This document shows, piece by piece, positions 24,115 through 32,498 of a stretch of DNA of 32,727 nt. The stretch lies in NCBI GenBank assembly GCA_937944855.1, contig CALFAY010000008.1:68653-101379 (forward strand), given 5' to 3'. Source of the DNA: an uncultured Planctomycetota bacterium (GTDB lineage Bacteria; Planctomycetota; Planctomycetia; Gemmatales; HRBIN36). A model generated the notes under the pieces. That model did not search any database. It had not been told where the DNA came from and saw only the letters and a list, made by a program, of their open reading frames with translations. Each line of letters starts with the position of its first letter. The first letter of the stretch is position 1. Position numbers and translations under genes: made by a program.

Positions 24115-24627
24115 TCACTCGAAGCACAACTGGCTGACGAAGCGGAGGATGTCGCGGACCGAGATGATGCCCTGGGGCTTGCCCTCGGCCATGACCGGCA
24201 GATGCCGATAGCCGCCCCCGTCCATCTTGTGCAGGGCGAAGGCGATCTTGTCGTCGGCAGAGACGGTTTCGGGGTCGGGCGTCATGAAGTGGCTGACCGG
24301 CAATTCCTCATACTGATCGCGCAGTCCAGCGAGACGGTTGAGCACGTCGCGTTCGGAGAAGATGCCCAGGAGTTTGCCCCCGTCGCCTAGGACCAGCACC
24401 GCCCCGACGCTGTTTTCGACCATGATCTGCACGGCCTGGCGAACCGTGGTCGTGGGCCGGACCGACACGGGGCGGGCGGGCTGGAGCGAACGGACCGGCT
24501 CCTCCATGAGCGCCCGTTCGATGCGGTCCTGGGCGCAGGGCCTGTCGAGATGGGTCAGGTCCTGCATGCACTGGGCGCACTCCTCGGCCCCGGGCAGGTT
24601 GTCGTGACCGCAGTTCGGGCAGATCAT
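24115..24627 (-). CDS. Zinc-ribbon plus CBS-pair protein (putative energy sensor)
   Basis: The 170-residue product has an N-terminal zinc ribbon, CPNCG...CAQC (Cys3, Cys6, Cys17, Cys20), then two CBS domains at about 50-165. CBS1 ends with GIFSERDVLNRL; CBS2 contains GGGYRHLPVMAEGKPQGIISVRD (in outline, residues 135-158). CBS pairs bind adenine nucleotides or SAM. The ATG at 24627 overlaps the korB stop by 4 bp (ATGA), so it is translationally coupled to the ferredoxin oxidoreductase. The frame extends upstream inside korB without a believable start. It resembles the CBS protein at 27679-28146, particularly in the 'GYRHLPV' and 'GIF(S/T)ERD' parts. A regulator of the adjacent enzyme is the natural guess; no direct evidence. 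Confidence 0.9.
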   Translation of the reverse strand: MICPNCGHDNLPGAEECAQCMQDLTHLDRPCAQDRIERALMEEPVRSLQPARPVSVRPTTTVRQAVQIMVENSVGAVLVLGDGGKLLGIFSERDVLNRLAGLRDQYEELPVSHFMTPDPETVSADDKIAFALHKMDGGGYRHLPVMAEGKPQGIISVRDILRFVSQLCFE

Positions 24628-25652
24628 CGAACCACCCAGACGTCGTCGCTGGCGAAAAGCTCTTCCAGCTTGCCCGGTCCCTTGGAGCGGATCACGTCCT
24701 CCACCTGCTTGTTGATGAGCGACTCGTAGGTCGGCCTTTCCACGGCCCGGAAGACGCCGAAACACTCCGGAAAGCGGGGATACACCATGCGGCTGAGGAG
24801 GTAAGCGAGACTCGGCTCCTCGGCTTTTTCGTCGTGAATGAGCAGATCATCGACGGCGAAGCCGTTGCCCAGCGTCACCACCTCGGGGTCGAGACCTCGG
24901 AGGCGGATCCCCTTGTTCCGATCTTTGCCGAAGACCAGCGGCTTGCCGTGTTCCAGATACAGGGTATTGTCCGCTTTGATGCTCTTGTCCGTGGCGTATT
25001 CGAAGACGGCGTCGTTGAAGATCTTGCAGTTCTGATAGATCTCGACGAAGGCGGCCCCCTTGTGGAAGGCAGCCCGGCGGAGCGTATCGGTCAGGTGATT
25101 GACGTCCACGTCCAGGGTCCGGGCCACGAAGGTCGCTTCGGCCCCGATGGCGATGGATATCGGCCGGAGCGGGTTCTCGACCGACCCTTGCGGCGAGGAT
25201 TTGGTCCGCGTGCCGATCCGCGACGTGGGCGAGTACTGGCCTTTGGTCAGACCATAAATCTCGTTGTTGAACAGGATGATTTTGATGTCCACGTTGCGGC
25301 GAATGGCGTGGATGAGGTGGTTGCCGCCGATGGACAAGCCGTCGCCGTCGCCAGTGATCACCCACACCGACAAATCGGGCCGGGCGATCTTCAAGCCGGT
25401 GGCGAAGGTCGGAGCGCGGCCGTGGATGGTGTGGAAACCGTAGGTGTTCATGTAGTAGGGAAACCGGCTCGAACAACCGATTCCCGAGATGAACACGAAC
25501 TTCTCCCGCGGAATCCCCAACCCCGCGAGGGCCTTCTTCATCTGAGCCAGGATCGAATAGTCTCCGCACCCCGGGCACCAGCGGACGTCCTGATCGCTGG
25601 ACAGGTCCTTGGGCGTCAGTGTCGGGAGCGGAGTGGAAGCAACCGTTGCCAT
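24624..25652 (-). CDS. korB: 2-oxoacid:ferredoxin oxidoreductase, beta subunit
   Basis: The beta subunit carries TPP in the complex that oxidatively decarboxylates a 2-oxoacid to its acyl-CoA and reduces ferredoxin. The 342-residue product, counted from the ATG at 25652 (GGGGA just upstream), has CPGCG (26-30), a HTIHGRAPTFATGLK segment (about 74-88), the TPP motif GDGDG (101-105) through to LFNNEIYGLTKGQYSPTS (127-144). The GLTKGQ(Y/H)SPTS form is typical of 2-oxoglutarate or branched-chain-type enzymes, and I favour 2-oxoglutarate. Cys26 and Cys29 suggest an Fe-S cluster site with a later Cys. It is 78 bp downstream of the alpha subunit gene and overlaps the zinc-ribbon/CBS gene by 4 bp. 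No separate ferredoxin-like delta subunit gene is present. Confidence 0.94.
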   Translation of the reverse strand: MATVASTPLPTLTPKDLSSDQDVRWCPGCGDYSILAQMKKALAGLGIPREKFVFISGIGCSSRFPYYMNTYGFHTIHGRAPTFATGLKIARPDLSVWVITGDGDGLSIGGNHLIHAIRRNVDIKIILFNNEIYGLTKGQYSPTSRIGTRTKSSPQGSVENPLRPISIAIGAEATFVARTLDVDVNHLTDTLRRAAFHKGAAFVEIYQNCKIFNDAVFEYATDKSIKADNTLYLEHGKPLVFGKDRNKGIRLRGLDPEVVTLGNGFAVDDLLIHDEKAEEPSLAYLLSRMVYPRFPECFGVFRAVERPTYESLINKQVEDVIRSKGPGKLEELFASDDVWVVR

Positions 25653-25730
25653 GTTTTCCCCGTTCGCTTCTTGAGTTCCGGAGCGAAGGACTGGCATCCT
25701 CCGCCCCTGAAAGTGTTTCCTTGCAGTTCC

Positions 25731-27632
25731 TCAGGTTCCCGCAAGCCGATGGATTTCCGATTCGATCTCGGACACCAGGAACGGCTTGCCCTGGATCTTG
25801 TTCAGACCGATGGCGTCCACGAGGTATCGGCCTCGCAGGAGCAGCAGCAGTTGGCCGCAGTTCAGTTCCGGTACCAGAATCCGCTTATACCGCTTGAGCA
25901 CCTCGCCGGTGTTCTTCGGCATCGGATTGAGGTAGCGGAGATGAGCCGACGCCACCTTTAGGCCCTTGCGCCGCGCCCGGTTGACCGCCGTGGTGATCGA
26001 GCCGAACGTGCCCCCCCAGCCGATGACGAGCAGATCACCTTCCTCCGGCCCATTGACGGACAAAGGCGGAATCTCGTTGGCGATATTGGCGACCTTCTGG
26101 GCGCGGATGCGAACCATTTTCTCGTGATTGAGCGGATCGTAGCTGACGTTGCCGGTGACGTCTTCCTTTTCCAAGCCGCCGATGCGGTGCTCCAGTCCCG
26201 GCGTGCCGGGCAAGGCCCATTCGCGGACCAGGCGAGCGTCCCGCAGGTAGGGCATGAACTGCCCGTCGTGGTTGGGCTTGGTCGGATGGGTGATCTCGAT
26301 CCGCGGCAGGGCGTTGATGTCGGGAATCAACCAAGGCTCGGCACCGTTGCCGAGGTAGCCGTCGGAAAGCAGAATCACCGGCGTCATGAAACGCAGGGCG
26401 ATGCGGACGGCCTCGATGGTCATGTCGAAGCAGTCGGCCGGCGAGCAGGGAGCCACCACGGCAACCGGCGACTCGCCATTGCGGCCGAACAGGGCCTGGA
26501 GGAGGTCGGCCTGCTCGGTCTTGGTCGGCAAGCCGGTGCTGGGGCCGCCTCGCTGCACGTCGATGACCAGCAGCGGCAACTCGACCATCACGGCCAGGCC
26601 GATCGCCTCGGACTTCAAGCACAGTCCCGGCCCGCTGCTGCCGGTCACGCCCAAGGCCCCGCCGAACGACGCCCCGATGGCCGCCCCCACCGCCGCGATC
26701 TCGTCCTCCGCCTGGAACGTGCGGACGCCGTAACGCTTCAGTTCTGCCAACGCATGGAGGATGTCGCTGGCCGGAGTGATCGGATACGAGCAGTACACCA
26801 GCGTCTTGTTGCACAGCACCGACGCCGTCACCAGTCCCAGCGCCGTCGCTTCATTGCCGGTGATCTTCCGATAGGTGCCCGGCTTGATCGAAGCTGGCGG
26901 AACCCGGTACTGGACCTGGAACAACTCGGTGGTTTCGCCGAAATGAAAGCCGGCCTTCAAGGCGCGGGTATTGGCTTCCAGGATCGCGGGATTCTTGGCG
27001 AACTTTTCGCGAATCCAGCGGAGCGTCGGTTCCAGCGGCCGGTCGTACAGCCAGTACACCAGTCCCAAGGCGAAGAAGTTCTTGCAGCGGTCCACTTCGC
27101 GGGGACTGAGCCGGATGTCCTTGAGGGCCTCGCGATTCAGCGTGTTGATCGGCACCGGAATGACGCGATAGCCGGACAGCGAGCCGTCTTCCAGGGGATT
27201 GGTGGCGTAGTCGGCCTTGCGGAGGTCGTTGAAGGTGAAGGCGTCGGAGTTGACGATCAGCAGCCCGCCCTTCTCCAAGTCCTTGAGGTTGGTCTTGAGA
27301 GCGGCGGGGTTCATCGCCACCAACGTGTTGACCAGATCGCCGGGGGTGTAGATGTCGTGACTGCTGAAGTTGATCTGGAAGCCGGAGACGCCGGCCAGCG
27401 TACCTGCCGGGGCGCGGATCTCCGCCGGGAAGTCCGGCAACGTGCTGATGTCATTGCCGAAGATCGCCGAGGCGTTGGTGAACTGCGTCCCGGCCAACTG
27501 CATGCCGTCGCCGGAGTCGCCGGCGAAGCGGACCACCACGGAATCCAGCTCTTCGACCCGGTGCTTGACGGGATTGCCTCGGGTTTGCGGCTCGCTGGGA
27601 GATTCTTCGACAGATCGGGCCACGCTGCTCAT
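25731..27632 (-). CDS. korA: 2-oxoacid:ferredoxin oxidoreductase, fused gamma-alpha subunit
   Basis: The 633-residue product joins the gamma domain (about 30-215, with [22 protein letters not shown] at 38-43) to the alpha domain (about 255-633). The alpha part carries YPITPASD (283-290), the QAEDE segment (307-311) and TGSSGPG (330-336), which contribute to the pyruvate/2-oxoglutarate-type active site. [18 protein letters not shown] is the classic KorA-type signature. Fusion of gamma and alpha is usual in aerobic-lineage KGOR/KFOR enzymes. A terminal segment, about 540-633, resembles the transketolase C-terminal-like domain. GAGG lies 5 bases before the ATG at 27632. It lies 46 bp downstream of a CBS gene and upstream of korB. 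It would link the TCA cycle to reduced ferredoxin; ferredoxin is not encoded here. Confidence 0.94.
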   Translation of the reverse strand: MSSVARSVEESPSEPQTRGNPVKHRVEELDSVVVRFAGDSGDGMQLAGTQFTNASAIFGNDISTLPDFPAEIRAPAGTLAGVSGFQINFSSHDIYTPGDLVNTLVAMNPAALKTNLKDLEKGGLLIVNSDAFTFNDLRKADYATNPLEDGSLSGYRVIPVPINTLNREALKDIRLSPREVDRCKNFFALGLVYWLYDRPLEPTLRWIREKFAKNPAILEANTRALKAGFHFGETTELFQVQYRVPPASIKPGTYRKITGNEATALGLVTASVLCNKTLVYCSYPITPASDILHALAELKRYGVRTFQAEDEIAAVGAAIGASFGGALGVTGSSGPGLCLKSEAIGLAVMVELPLLVIDVQRGGPSTGLPTKTEQADLLQALFGRNGESPVAVVAPCSPADCFDMTIEAVRIALRFMTPVILLSDGYLGNGAEPWLIPDINALPRIEITHPTKPNHDGQFMPYLRDARLVREWALPGTPGLEHRIGGLEKEDVTGNVSYDPLNHEKMVRIRAQKVANIANEIPPLSVNGPEEGDLLVIGWGGTFGSITTAVNRARRKGLKVASAHLRYLNPMPKNTGEVLKRYKRILVPELNCGQLLLLLRGRYLVDAIGLNKIQGKPFLVSEIESEIHRLAGT

Positions 27633-27678
27633 AACGCCTCACTGCTCCTTGAAACAGACCCAGCGGCCGATGCCGCGA

Positions 27679-28146
27679 CTAGGCTCCGTCGCGATCCTTT
27701 TGCACGGCGTTGGGGTCTGGAGGTTGGTTGTACACCGTTTGCGGAAAATGTTCGACCAGGTAGCGCATGATCCGCCGCACGGAGAGCACGCCCACCGGCC
27801 GATCCTGTTCGTCCAGCACCGGCAGATGCCGATACCCGCCTTCGGTCATGCGTCGCAGCGCCAGGCCGATCGGGTCGCTGCTTCGCACCGTCACCGGATT
27901 GGGGGTCATGCACTCGGCCAGCGAGAGGGTCAACGGCCGACCCGCCGCCACGATTCGCTTGAGCAGATCGCGTTCCGTAAAAATCCCGGTCACTTTGCCG
28001 TCTTGCACCACCACGACGCAGCCGATGCGGTGCTGCTGCATTACGGAAACGGCCTGACGGACGCTGTCCCGCGGCGAGAGCGCCACCGGGCCGCTCATGT
28101 TCAGCCGGCACACGCTTTCGATCTTGAGATTCTTCGCCAGGTCCAT
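27679..28146 (-). CDS. CBS-pair protein upstream of korA (putative energy sensor)
   Basis: The 155-residue product consists almost wholly of two CBS domains, about 15-75 and 78-138. CBS1 ends with VTGIFTERDLLKRI, and CBS2 has GGYRHLPVLDEQDRPVGVLSVRR. Such stand-alone CBS pairs bind AMP/ADP/ATP or SAM and often govern a partner enzyme or channel. There is no attached catalytic or DNA-binding domain. AAGGA lies about 10 bases before the ATG at 28146. It is the first gene of the operon that continues into korA, korB and the zinc-ribbon/CBS gene. The two CBS proteins share the same motif order, so they look like paralogues; this one lacks the zinc ribbon. The last 17 residues are Pro/Asp-rich and uncharacterised. 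Confidence 0.9.
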   Translation of the reverse strand: MDLAKNLKIESVCRLNMSGPVALSPRDSVRQAVSVMQQHRIGCVVVVQDGKVTGIFTERDLLKRIVAAGRPLTLSLAECMTPNPVTVRSSDPIGLALRRMTEGGYRHLPVLDEQDRPVGVLSVRRIMRYLVEHFPQTVYNQPPDPNAVQKDRDGA

Positions 28147-28202
28147 GCTGGCAAGTCCTTGCGAGACGGGGCTTATCGCCGATGCTCTGCTGGCATCCTA
28201 TT

Positions 28203-28225
28203 CCAGTGACACCAGTCCGACCAGT
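28203..28225. repeat. Three 9-bp-phased CCAGT direct repeats in the korA-operon / phosphatase divergent region
   Basis: CCAGT occurs at 28203, 28212 and 28221, an exact 9-bp period, within the 217-bp divergent gap. They lie 57-79 bases upstream of the CBS start at 28146. On the minus strand they read ACTGG and precede a TAGGAT that could be a -10. TATACT hexamers occur on the plus strand at 28256 and 28325. An activator binding array is possible; chance is not excluded. Confidence 0.3.
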
Positions 28226-28363
28226 ACAGGCGAACGCCTCGGACCTCGCCTTGACTATACTACACGCTTTCGATGAACAGCCGCGCAAGCCCGGCATGGA
28301 TCTCACCCCCGATCGCGGTCACGCTATACTGACTTCAAAGAGTTGCTGCAAGACAACACCCCC

Positions 28364-29251
28364 ATGCCGGATCCGGTCAAACTTTTGAACACGCTGCGCC
28401 GCGCTCGCGAAGCCTTCCGCGCCACGCCGGGCCGCTGCGGACGGTTTGTGCACATTGCCGACGCCGAGTCAGTCGTCGTCGCCGGCGATTTGCACGGAAA
28501 CCTGACTAATTTCAAGAAACTGCTGGAACTTGCCGACCTCGCCCGCCATCCGCGCCGCCATCTGATTGTGCAGGAACTGATCCACGGCGGACAACGCTAC
28601 CCCGACGGCAGCGACGCTTCCCATCGCGCCCTGGATTTGCTGGCCGCCTTAAAATGCCAGTACCCCGACCGCGTCCACATGCTGTTGGGCAATCACGAAA
28701 TGGCCCAATGGACCTGCCGCCAGATCCTCAAGGCGGAAGAGGACCTGAATCAGTTGTTCCGGCTTGGCGTCGAGACGGCTTACGGCCGCCAGGCCGAGCA
28801 GATCTACTCCGCCTACGAAGAACTGTTTGCCGTCATGCCGTTGGCCATCCGCACGCCGAACCGGGTCTTGCTCAGTCACAGCCTGCCCAACGGCAAATGG
28901 ATCGGCGACTGGGATCCCGCCTGCCTCCGCCGCGAGGAATGGACGGAGGAAGACTTGGCATTGGGAGGAGGGTTGTACGCTGTCGCCTGGGGACGCGATT
29001 CCCGGCTGGAGACGGTGCAGCAGTACCTCGCCAAGATGGACGCCGACCTGCTCATCACCGGCCACATTCCCCTGGCCCACGGATTCGAGTTTCCCAACGA
29101 TCGCCAACTTCTCCTCGACTCCAAGGACGACAACGGCTGCATCTGCCGCTTCGCAGGCGACAAACCCGTGACGCGCTCCGATCTGGAAGCAGGACTGATT
29201 CGGCTGGCCACCGGAAGGCATCCGGCCGATTCGGCCTCGGACCCGCAGTGA
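28364..29251 (+). CDS. PPP-like metallophosphoesterase (atypical)
   Basis: The 295-residue product belongs to the calcineurin-like/PPP metallophosphoesterases. It has GDLHG (41-45), GNHE (109-112), SHS (171-173) and the late GH (233-234), all expected metal or catalytic positions. The usual GD(Y/F)VDRG loop between the first two motifs is missing; in its place is ELIHGGQRYPDGSD (71-84). The Asp83-type residue or His74 might serve the metal site instead. There is no signal peptide, so a cytoplasmic phosphatase is likely. I use the ATG at 28364; no good Shine-Dalgarno precedes it, and an in-frame TTG at 28343 is an alternative. It is divergent from the CBS-kor operon and converges with the next gene (6 bp). 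The substrate is unknown. Confidence 0.82.
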   Translation: MPDPVKLLNTLRRAREAFRATPGRCGRFVHIADAESVVVAGDLHGNLTNFKKLLELADLARHPRRHLIVQELIHGGQRYPDGSDASHRALDLLAALKCQYPDRVHMLLGNHEMAQWTCRQILKAEEDLNQLFRLGVETAYGRQAEQIYSAYEELFAVMPLAIRTPNRVLLSHSLPNGKWIGDWDPACLRREEWTEEDLALGGGLYAVAWGRDSRLETVQQYLAKMDADLLITGHIPLAHGFEFPNDRQLLLDSKDDNGCICRFAGDKPVTRSDLEAGLIRLATGRHPADSASDPQ

Positions 29252-29256
29252 TCGGG

Positions 29257-30069
29257 TCAGAGCGTCTCGGCGAGCACCTGATACATCCGGGCAAGATGGT
29301 GCCAGGCGTGGCCCTCCGGCCAGGCAGCGGCAGCGCGGTCAAGGAATTCAACGGCTTGGGCTGAGCGATGACACAGGGCCGTCAATCCACGGTTCAAAAG
29401 CACGACGCCGCTTTGGGCCTGCGGGTGATGAGTCCAGATGTGCTCGGCCTGCGCTAAATCGCCGCGGAACCAGCACAGGGCCGCACGTTCATTAGCCAGC
29501 AACCCGGCCCACGAGGCAGGCCCCCGCCGTTCGATGGCGTTCAACAGGGTTTGACTGGCGTCGAATTGCCCGCCGACACGCAACATGCCGACGGCAAAGA
29601 GAGTTTCGGCCAGGCGTCCGTCGCCGAGGCGTTCCCGCCCCCACTCCTCGACGTCCGGCATTTCGCAGCACCAAAGGGCAGGCTTTGTCCACTGTTCCAC
29701 GTCGGCCGTCAACAACGGAGCCGGATCCCGCACCAGCTGCGGGAAAACGCCGATGCAGCACGGGACCAAGCAGCGCGGTTCCGCTCGACATACCAGCCGA
29801 GACCACTCGCCGGGCGGACGGAATTGCCGGACCTGCAATCCCAGTCCCTTTTCTCCTCCGGCCAGCTGCACCGCCGCTTCCCAGGCATCGAGCAGGGCCG
29901 CCTGCGGCGAGACGGCAAGAAGTTCCGAAGCCTGATACAGTTCTACCTCGCCGGTCAGAGGTCCCATTTCAGGGGCGTCGGCTTCCGCCGAGCGTTGAAC
30001 AAGGTAGCGGCACAGTAATTGGGCGATGCTGGGCACCGCAGATCTCTCCTGGCGGTCTTGGTCCGTCAT
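29257..30069 (-). CDS. Uncharacterised protein, helical-repeat-like C-terminal half
   Basis: I do not recognise a family. The 270-residue product has GGAGG about 7 bases before its ATG at 30069, which supports it as a real gene. It lacks a signal peptide and membrane segments. The N-terminal 100 residues hold mixed strands and helices. A Cys-rich patch runs through VCRAEPRCLVPCC (about 93-105) and ALWCCEMPDVEEW (131-143). From about 150 onward, Ala/Leu-rich helices of 15-20 residues recur (LAETLFAVGMLRVGG, LLANERAALCWFRGDLAQAEHIW, VVLLNRGLTALCHRSAQAVEF, HAWHHLARMYQVLAETL), like degenerate TPRs. That would suit protein-protein contacts. It may be in one transcript with the lipoprotein and SH3-like genes upstream, 140 bp away. 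Confidence 0.72.
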   Translation of the reverse strand: MTDQDRQERSAVPSIAQLLCRYLVQRSAEADAPEMGPLTGEVELYQASELLAVSPQAALLDAWEAAVQLAGGEKGLGLQVRQFRPPGEWSRLVCRAEPRCLVPCCIGVFPQLVRDPAPLLTADVEQWTKPALWCCEMPDVEEWGRERLGDGRLAETLFAVGMLRVGGQFDASQTLLNAIERRGPASWAGLLANERAALCWFRGDLAQAEHIWTHHPQAQSGVVLLNRGLTALCHRSAQAVEFLDRAAAAWPEGHAWHHLARMYQVLAETL

Positions 30070-30209
30070 GGCTAGTCCTCCGCCGGCGATGCACTGCCGG
30101 AACGCTGGTGGGATCGAGTTCCCCTCACGCCAGGAGTAACGCTCCCGGCATTCCGACTTGCGCCGGCCCGACGCATTTTACGCCAAAAAGAGGTCCGCTC
30201 GGGATCCCC

Positions 30210-30893
30210 TTAGCTGCTGTTGGTCACAAAGAAACCGACATGCAGCCAGGAAGGCCAGAACTCTTCCTTGTTCTCTTGCAGCGGCGGCAGGGTGATTATG
30301 CAGTGCGGAGCCGGATCGATGCTCAGATGTTGCCCATCCCTTGTTTCCCACCACAACGCCTGATCGAAGAGCATGCTCAGGGTCCGCTCCTGTTCGGCAG
30401 CTCCAAAGTGCATGAGGAGGGTCAGACTCTGGCCCGGCTCGATCCGGTACACGCCTCCGGAACTGGGGTAGATTTCCGCCCATTTCTGCCGCAGATCTTC
30501 CGCCGACCATCCGTAGGCTGCGTAACCGAATTGGACGCCCATCTTGAGAAAATCCTGATCACTCATCGGTCGGCGGCGTTGACCGGAGCCGAGGCGATAG
30601 GCGATCCGATCCCAGTCCACGAACAGGTCGCGGTCCTCAGAGGCGTTTTCGACCCGCAGCACGAAGCTGCCTCCGCGGCTGCCCCGACGCAGGTGCTCGA
30701 CGGCAAGACGCATTTCCGCAGGGACGTCACGCACAGCCGCGGCAGGCTGTTGGACACAAACCGTCCGCGGCTCGATCGGTTCGAAGACGCTGAAGCTGCC
30801 CAGCGTGGTACACCCACTCACGCCTGCCATCAGAAAAGCCAGCCCGTGAAAAAGAACAGGGACGGCAACTCCCCCCATTCCGAACGGCCGCAT
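30210..30893 (-). CDS. Uncharacterised lipoprotein
   Basis: I start it at the ATG at 30893 because GGGGGAGGGG lies just upstream and a lipoprotein signal peptide follows at once: VAVPVLFHGLAFLMAGVSGC, with lipobox VSGC (Cys27 expected to be lipidated). The frame is open for 62 codons upstream without such a fit. The mature part, about 200 residues, has FVLRVENAS, a beta-rich 'FVDWDRIAYRLGSG' stretch, then GVYRIEPGQSLTLLMHFG (about 160-178), which looks like an immunoglobulin-like or cupin-like beta fold; the family is unknown to me. It is membrane-anchored and extracytoplasmic. It is 53 bp downstream of the SH3-like gene on the same strand, so the two exported products are likely co-expressed. 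Confidence 0.75.
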   Translation of the reverse strand: MRPFGMGGVAVPVLFHGLAFLMAGVSGCTTLGSFSVFEPIEPRTVCVQQPAAAVRDVPAEMRLAVEHLRRGSRGGSFVLRVENASEDRDLFVDWDRIAYRLGSGQRRRPMSDQDFLKMGVQFGYAAYGWSAEDLRQKWAEIYPSSGGVYRIEPGQSLTLLMHFGAAEQERTLSMLFDQALWWETRDGQHLSIDPAPHCIITLPPLQENKEEFWPSWLHVGFFVTNSS

Positions 30894-30946
30894 CGTCCCC
30901 TCCCCCTGATACCGATAACTCTGAATGCCCCGTGTGAGGCGGCTTT

Positions 30947-32119
30947 TCAGTTCATCAGTTTGACGTCCGTCGCTCGGAGCACGTTGTTTCGCAGGTATGC
31001 GTGATAAACCAGACCGTCGCCTTCGACGATCACGTTCTGCTCCAGGAAACGCTCGAGGTTTATGCCGCTGACGTAGCACTTGAGCTGGTTCTGGCTATCC
31101 AGAAGAGCATAAAGCGGCTTGCCATTGATGTCGGTCTTGGACGACCGAACCAGCCGGCCGACCATGACCGTCGGCGTGGACGGGGCCGCTTTCGCCGCGG
31201 CTGGGGCGTACTGGCTCTGGTTGGGTGCAGGAGACGACCGTCCGGGTGGCTGAGCCGGTGACGCGCCCTGCCAGGAGCCGGGCGTCGCTGGCGGAACGCC
31301 CTGGAAGGACCGGCCGTCGTCCGGCGCATAGGTGTACGAGGACCGCGGAGTTGAGCGGGAAGTGCCGCCGGGTCCGATGTTGTCCCGGAAACCCGCCGGG
31401 ACGATGGGGCTTCCTCCCTGGGCCAGTTTTTGCTTGATGAACTCGATGCGGTTCCACGCCGTCAACCGCACTTCGTGATTGGGACTCTGTTGCAATTCTT
31501 GATACAACCGCAGGGCCTCCGACCAGTCGCCGGTCGCTTCCCCCCGGCGATACGCTTCCTCCGCCGCCTGGACTTTGGCGGCCCATTCGGGCGGCATCGC
31601 CGAGCCACCGGGCCTTGCTGCCGCCGCAGGGTCGGTACCCCGACGCACGGCAGAAGCGGGGATGAAGCGATACTCGTTGATCGGCACGATCTTGTAATAC
31701 TCGACCGGTCCCTGGGCCGCGTGGATTGTTTCACTTCCAAGGATGGTCACGACGGTTCCGCGCGGCAAAAGCGTGCCCCGGACGTTGTAGGTCGGCGACA
31801 GCCCGCCCATGACGGTCATGGCCTGCTCGGTGACGACCTGCCCGCTTCCAGGCTGGAGCTGCTGCACATCCCGCTTCAAAATCAAACTGAAGGAACCGGC
31901 CGGAGGGACGATCTTCAGGAAGCCGTTCTCCGGTTCACCGACGACTTGCACTCGGTCGCCGGCTCGCAGTTTCCCCGTGGGATAGTAGAGCGGACTCGTG
32001 CTCGGTCCGCTGCGCACTTCCACTTCGGAGGCGACGATCACCTCCTCGGCGGCACGGACAGAAGCCGACAACAGCGGCAGACAGAACAGCACAGAAACGG
32101 AGACGCCAAGTCGTTTCAT
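30947..32119 (-). CDS. Exported protein with SH3-like domains and a Pro/Ser-rich linker
   Basis: The 390-residue product has a signal peptide (1-23, likely cut at VRA|AE) and GAGGT about 6 bases before the ATG at 32119. Residues 25-90 (VIVASEVEVRSGPSTSPLYY, LRAGDRVQVVG) and about 95-165 (VMGGLSPTYNVRGTLLPRGTVVTIL) look like two bacterial SH3b domains, which bind peptidoglycan stems or other ligands in many envelope proteins. A helical stretch follows (about 175-235), then a low-complexity linker rich in Pro, Ser and Gln (about 240-320). The last 70 residues form a separate beta-rich domain with VYHAYLRNNVLRATDVKLMN at the end. No catalytic motif is seen. A role in the cell envelope is likely but not shown. 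Confidence 0.85.
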   Translation of the reverse strand: MKRLGVSVSVLFCLPLLSASVRAAEEVIVASEVEVRSGPSTSPLYYPTGKLRAGDRVQVVGEPENGFLKIVPPAGSFSLILKRDVQQLQPGSGQVVTEQAMTVMGGLSPTYNVRGTLLPRGTVVTILGSETIHAAQGPVEYYKIVPINEYRFIPASAVRRGTDPAAAARPGGSAMPPEWAAKVQAAEEAYRRGEATGDWSEALRLYQELQQSPNHEVRLTAWNRIEFIKQKLAQGGSPIVPAGFRDNIGPGGTSRSTPRSSYTYAPDDGRSFQGVPPATPGSWQGASPAQPPGRSSPAPNQSQYAPAAAKAAPSTPTVMVGRLVRSSKTDINGKPLYALLDSQNQLKCYVSGINLERFLEQNVIVEGDGLVYHAYLRNNVLRATDVKLMN

Positions 32120-32498
32120 GGCACACCTCGCGGCGACAGTTCTGCGACGGGCAGATGACAGATGGCCGGATCAGGACGCGATATTCATCGGCAGCACGAC
32201 CGCGACCTGACCATGTTACCCGACGCACATCTGTCGTTCGTCCGAATCGACCGCGCAGCACTGCGGCCGAGGCGAGCTATAGCACGAAGCGAATCCCGTG
32301 CAAGACGGACTAGTTGCCCGGCCGGGAAGATTGGCTCGGCGAGGCAAAAGCCGGATTATGGAGACGACCGGACCGGCCTGTGCGCCTTCCCTTCCGCCAT
32401 TCCCTCTATCCTGTTAATTTCCAGGGAGAACGCACTTCGCACTTTCGCGGCAATCGCCCGTGAAGCTCCCTATGTTGATCGGTAAACGGAGGAATCTG
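32120..32498. other. Right-end intergenic region upstream of the SH3-like gene
   Basis: These 379 bases hold the promoter of the SH3-like gene (minus strand) and perhaps of a gene reading rightward. I see no recognisable RNA gene or convincing promoter pair. Short reading frames here give no plausible protein. Confidence 0.4.

Noticed and set aside
26124..27770. 548-codon plus-strand open frame
   Set aside because: It is antisense to korA. The translation has no recognisable domain, and korA is unambiguous.
28251..28330. TTGACT and two TATACT hexamers as a sigma-70 promoter for the phosphatase gene
   Set aside because: No TTGACT/TATACT pair has 16-18 bp spacing: TTGACT overlaps the first TATACT and is far from the second.
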